Assembly: GCF_037201915.1 (NCBI RefSeq)
Contig: NZ_CP147505.1
Coordinates: 868,001 to 932,000 of the forward strand
Source of the DNA: Haloplanus sp. CK5-1
GTDB lineage: Archaea > Halobacteriota > Halobacteria > Halobacteriales > Haloferacaceae
Direction: 5' to 3'
Length of the DNA stretch: 64,000 nt
The notes under the pieces are model-generated. The model was not told where the DNA came from, searched no databases, and worked only from the letters and a program-made list of their open reading frames with translations. Below, piece by piece: positions 60,771 through 64,000 of the stretch (the stretch's first letter is position 1; every line of letters begins with the position of its first letter). A program made the position numbers and the translations under genes.

Positions 60771-60793
60771 GCCTCGCTTCGGCGAAGCGAGGC
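60771..60793 (+). terminator. perfect hairpin after the transposase gene
   Basis: GCCTCGCTTC-GGC-GAAGCGAGGC has 10-base perfect arms and a 3-base loop, starting 3 bases after the transposase stop. No T-run follows, so it may stabilise the mRNA end rather than end transcription. Confidence 0.5.
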
Positions 60794-60979
60794 TGGCGAA
60801 CAGCGACAGCTGTCTTCGGAGATCAGTCTGAACGACAACTACAGCCAAAACAATCCAGATTTGTGACTCTTCCTCAACTCTCCGTGGCGTCAGATGTGTA
60901 CTTCGTCTCGTATCAGCGTCCTTACCGTGTTAGACCGGACTCTTGTTGCCGCCGCCATCAAGAGAGTGGACAACTAGCG

Positions 60980-63322
60980 ACAGTGGTCACACGTCTTTGA
61001 GTAATAGCCCCCACCTTTCGATTCGGCTCGTTTTCGCGGAAACGGACTCCATTCCGTACAATATGGACACTGTAGTATCTCCCCCTCACGCCCCGTTTCG
61101 TCACCACGACCGTTATCGGCAACCTCTGACCAATCTACCGTGTCCGCTTCCATCGTGTCCAGAATCTCATGGTCGTCCTCACCGGCCCAAATATCAAACA
61201 CATAGTCCTCGTTTTCAGTAAACCGCCGCTGTTTTGTAACGTGCTTCTTTGTCTGAATGATACTCAATAAGGCTTCTCCACCTGTTCCAAGTATTTGATT
61301 GCGGTCTTCTTTTTGAAGTAGACTCACCTCAACATCGTGGTCTGATTGTGCTTCTCGGTTCGTGTATTGTACAATAGCGGTAGCCGCGAAAACACTGTCA
61401 AAAATTCCTTCCCCCAATTTGTGAACTCTATCTAACTGATGGTCATCCACCAACCAGCGCCGTAGAGGAACAGAATCCTCGTTGAAGATACTGTCCGGAA
61501 TAATGAACCCGAGAGTACCGTCTTCTCTCAACAGGTCGTCTCCTAATTCTAAAAAGAGTTCATAAGAATCGTATCGGCCCTCGGCCAGTTCATACCCTTT
61601 GTCGCTTTTGAGCCACGCGTCGTATTCTTCTATTTCAGCACCCCACGGTGGATTGCCGACAATCACGTCAAAGCCCCCTCGTTCCTCAAAGATGTGGTCA
61701 AACTTCTCTTCCCATTCAAACGCACCCATTTCTTCGGCTTCCTCTACTGTAATATCGAAAATATCAGCCACTTCCTCGGGCGACCCGTTCAACAGGCTGT
61801 TCCCGGTGCGAATGTTGTCTTCGAGTATCGCTGGTAGTTTCTCGTTCTTTTCCAGTGCCTTCAATAGAAGATTAACCGTCGCAATTTCGGTCGCCTGATA
61901 GTCCAAGTCCACTCCGAAGATGTTGTTCCGAAGGATATGCCGCTTGTAGTCGGACGGCACTGTTTGGGCCGCTGAATACTCTTGTATGCCCATATCCCCG
62001 TTCACTGACCGAACCAGTGACCGGAACTCCTCGTAAGCGTCTACCAGCAAGTCAAACGATTTAATCAGGAAACTACCGCTCCCACACGACACGTCCAAGA
62101 CAGCAATATCCTCAATAGCGTTGAACTCGTCACGGGCGGCTTCAAAATTCGGCTCGTCACCTTCCAACTCCTCTCGCACCCTTGCCATTATATCGTCAAT
62201 CCGGTCACCCAATACGCTCTCAACGATGTATTCAACCACCGGAACTGGCGTATAGTAGATACCTTCTTCTTGACGTTCATCCGGGTTTTCAACCAGTTCC
62301 AAGTCCTCGGATTTGTCCTCAATAGCATGACCAAGGTAGTCCTCGTAGATGTTCCCGAGTACGTCGGCGTCGATATACGAGAAGTTGTAGTCGTACAACG
62401 AGTCGATAGTATCTAACAGTACTTTGTTTGAAATTTCGTAGTCTTCGCATTGATGTTCCGCGAACAACTCCGAATTGTAGACTGAATCGAAATCTCGGAA
62501 CGCGTTTTTTAGGTCACGAACCAGTGTCCGTACGTCGGGATTAATCGTGGTCTGTTTCCAAGACTCGGACATATTCAGCAACGTGTCCGCTGGAATGACC
62601 CCACGGTCTTCCGAGACTCTCATAACCACTACCCGGTCTAAAATCCTCTGTACACTGTCTCGAAGGTCTTCCATTGATAGGTCAGAATGGGAGTCATGTA
62701 TGTCCTGTGTAAGACGCCGACGTGCTTCAGATAGAACATTCAGAATTTCTTCGGTGACTGTCTCACGCTCTCGCGTTCTTTCCAATCGTCCAAGTGACCC
62801 GTCCGCGACAGCGGCTTTAGAGAGATTTGCCAGTCGCTCAAATCCATCTTCAGATGTGTATTCATCCGCTGAAAGAGTGAAGACCAGCCCGCTTTCGAGG
62901 TCATCTTTGCTGACGTGCGTAAAGTAGAGTCGGAGTTCCTCGAAGTTGGTCAAGACGGCCCAATCACACCCTTGGTGCCATGCGTAGTCTATCGCCTGTT
63001 CGACGTAAGACTGGGTTTCGCCACTACTGACCCGACGACTCCCGTCAAGGTCTTCCGAGAACGACTTTGCCTCAATGAAGAACTGTTCGCGTCCATTGAG
63101 ACTCAATGCGTAGTCGGCTTCCCCGACAAGTGTCCGCTGTTCAGGTTTCACTTGGTCGGTCGTCGTATCCCACCCGAGCGCTCGAAGAAGGGGATTAATG
63201 AATTGCTGTCGGACGGCGGCTTCCTTCATTTGCTTCCGCTCGTGGGGAGAATGAGATTGGTAGCCGTCTACCAAATCCTGTATGGCGTCCTTGTCAATGT
63301 CTTCAGTTTGTTGAACGCTCAT
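60980..63322 (-). pseudogene. N-terminal part of the split type IIG restriction-modification gene
   Basis: This part encodes about 780 residues from the ATG at 63322. An N-terminal nuclease domain has EADYALSLNG and FIEAKSF (PD-(D/E)xK, Glu-Ala-Lys near residue 83). An N6-adenine methyltransferase follows, with motif I VLDVSCGSGSFLI (about 405-417) and motif IV GNPPWG (about 555). The frame ends inside the insertion sequence (at CDHCR, stop). The target-recognition part is beyond the insertion. The fragment probably lacks target recognition. A complete type IIG enzyme would both cut and methylate. Confidence 0.88.
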
Positions 63323-63480
63323 ATACGAAGTTATCGTCACTCCGAATCCTCATCTTATCAAACCATCGTAAGCCGACATAGACGAGACGGTCTACACCCA
63401 TTCGACCTGACTGACACCGACGACCGCGAGGTTGTCAAAGAGTTCTTCGCGTATTCTGACTCGGTTGGCCGGTCGCTCTT

Positions 63481-63554
63481 TCAGTAGCCCTATTAGCGAA
63501 CTCTGTCCGTCATTTTCTGTCAGTACCCCTATTAGAAACATTCCAGAATAGGGA
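63481..63554. repeat. direct and inverted repeats upstream of the right-edge gene
   Basis: TCAGTAGCCCTATTAG (63481-63496) recurs with one mismatch as TCAGTACCCCTATTAG (63520-63535), 39 bases later. AATAGGG (63548-63554) then forms an inverted repeat with the CCCTATT of the second copy. They lie in a gap between divergently oriented genes, where operators or a replication-linked iteron would be expected. Confidence 0.6.
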
Positions 63555-63746
63555 ATAGACGGGCTGATAGGCTCGTTAACGACAGATACGGCGTGTCACT
63601 TTTGACCCTCGAAATCGAAGTGTATTGTAACGACAACTTCAGTCGCGCCACTATGGAAGATTGCTCCAAGGGACGGAATAAGAAGGGGAGATTGAGTATT
63701 GGATTGCCCTTCCTGTAGACGACGGTTGTCGTGGACGAGTACGACA
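63488..63746. other. gap before the right-edge gene
   Basis: The gap holds the repeats at 63481-63554 and otherwise no supported gene. Minus-strand frames here lack any motif and cross the repeats. Just left of it, the plus-strand frame ending at 63487 reads THPFDLT-like coding sequence (DTDDREVVKEFFAYSDSVGR) without a start, perhaps the tail of a lost gene. Confidence 0.35.
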
Positions 63747-64000
63747 ATGAACGATAGTAGCCCTGTCCGCAAAAGAGTATCGAACACACAGAAAACGCAC
63801 GGTTCGCGTCCTGTCCCGTACTATCGAGACGGGGTAGTAGAATTTGCTGTTCCCGATAAGCCAATTGAGACTCGCGCTCGGATACGCGAAGAGCAACGAA
63901 ACCGGCGTGGTGATTACGCTCCCCGACTCTCGAACCGTCAGTGCGACCACGACGCGCACCAGAATCCGAAGTGCGTCTGTAACTGCACTGATTCCGAACG
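63747..64000 (+). CDS. element gene of unknown function, cut by the window edge
   Basis: The frame is open from the ATG at 63747 to the right edge (84 codons seen). The start is basic and polar (NDSSPVRKRVSNTQKTHG), a middle strand-like VPYYRDGVVEFAVPD follows, and the last visible part has CDHDAHQNPKCVCNC, a histidine- and cysteine-rich cluster that probably binds zinc. The family is not recognised. The gene continues outside the window. Confidence 0.55.
   Translation, partial: MNDSSPVRKRVSNTQKTHGSRPVPYYRDGVVEFAVPDKPIETRARIREEQRNRRGDYAPRLSNRQCDHDAHQNPKCVCNCTDSE

Larger units (their letters stand above)
59468..60979 (+). mobile_element. ISH3-like insertion sequence, 1,512 bp
   Basis: Both ends carry the same inverted repeat CGCTAGTTGTCCACTCT (17 bp: 59468-59484 and 60963-60979), flanked by the direct repeat ACAGT. 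A single transposase gene fills the middle. The size, repeat and duplication length fit the ISH3 family. Both ends and the gene look intact, so the copy may still be active. It interrupts a type IIG gene in the opposite orientation. Confidence 0.9.
51896..64000. mobile_element. integrative element at tRNA-His, right end outside the window
   Basis: A tRNA-His is followed directly by an integrase, and then only by accessory genes of lower GC content with few recognisable families. The cargo includes a pilin-like protein, zinc-finger proteins, a TBP homologue and a type IIG restriction-modification gene. This is the usual form of a haloarchaeal integrated plasmid or provirus. No capsid, portal, terminase or replication gene was recognised, so its nature is open. 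The right attachment site is not in the window. Confidence 0.85.

Noticed and set aside
63532-63959. Overlapping minus-strand frames at the right edge
   Set aside because: They cross the repeats and oppose the better frame starting at 63747 that ends in a Cys/His cluster.

Overview
The window reads as the chromosome of a halophilic archaeon (class Halobacteria). The core is very GC-rich, the encoded proteins are strongly acidic, many genes have an AT-rich TATA box about 27 bases before an ATG or GTG (leaderless transcripts), and several genes belong to families I know only from haloarchaea (DUF7504, DUF5786, ThiR, haloarchaeal RPA with RPAP, HDIRND-type histidine kinases). No rRNA operon, CRISPR array or replication origin was seen. 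All functions are assigned by reading the translated sequence; no database search was run.

Positions 1-36,500 are ordinary core chromosome. They hold the 3' end of a secreted protein, HtpX protease, an SMC-ScpA condensin pair, an AEC transporter, a phosphoribosyltransferase, a PhzF-like enzyme, PEP synthase, a VTT-type membrane protein, a glutathionyl-hydroquinone reductase-like protein, Thi4 (thiazole), a methyltransferase-ThiR-dCTP deaminase operon, citrate synthase, threonine dehydratase with RidA, tRNA-Ser(GGA), a thermosome subunit, an ornithine cyclodeaminase-like enzyme, and a transport/hydrolase operon (substrate-binding lipoprotein, double-length permease, creatinase-like M24 protein, alpha/beta hydrolase; no ATPase). 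Two histidine kinases and prephenate dehydratase follow, then HisH.

Positions about 37,200-44,400 look like an inserted and partly decayed island between two minus-strand genes, hisH and a uracil-DNA glycosylase. The island holds a soluble chemotaxis-type transducer, a fragment of a second transducer, an 86-bp imperfect palindrome resembling fused IS ends, a 965-residue Tat lipoprotein with a degenerate metalloprotease motif, and a small membrane protein. Positions 44,400-51,800 return to core genes: uracil-DNA glycosylase, DUF99, DUF5786, an MBL-fold protein, ribosomal protein eL40, TRAM and Tfx proteins, mannose-1-phosphate guanylyltransferase, RPA with its partner RPAP, and a ribbon-helix-helix protein.

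From tRNA-His(GTG) at 51,823 to the right edge lies an integrative element, lower in GC. It starts with a tyrosine recombinase directly behind the tRNA. It carries proteins of unknown function, a type IV pilin-like protein, a zinc-finger operon led by a SWIM protein behind a structured 5' leader, a divergent TATA-binding-protein homologue, and a type IIG restriction-modification gene. That gene is split by a 1,512-bp ISH3-like insertion sequence with a 5-bp target duplication; removing the insertion restores the reading frame exactly. The most interesting module is the element-borne general transcription factor (TBP-like) next to the zinc-finger cluster and the structured leader. It could let the element direct its own transcription, but this is inference.
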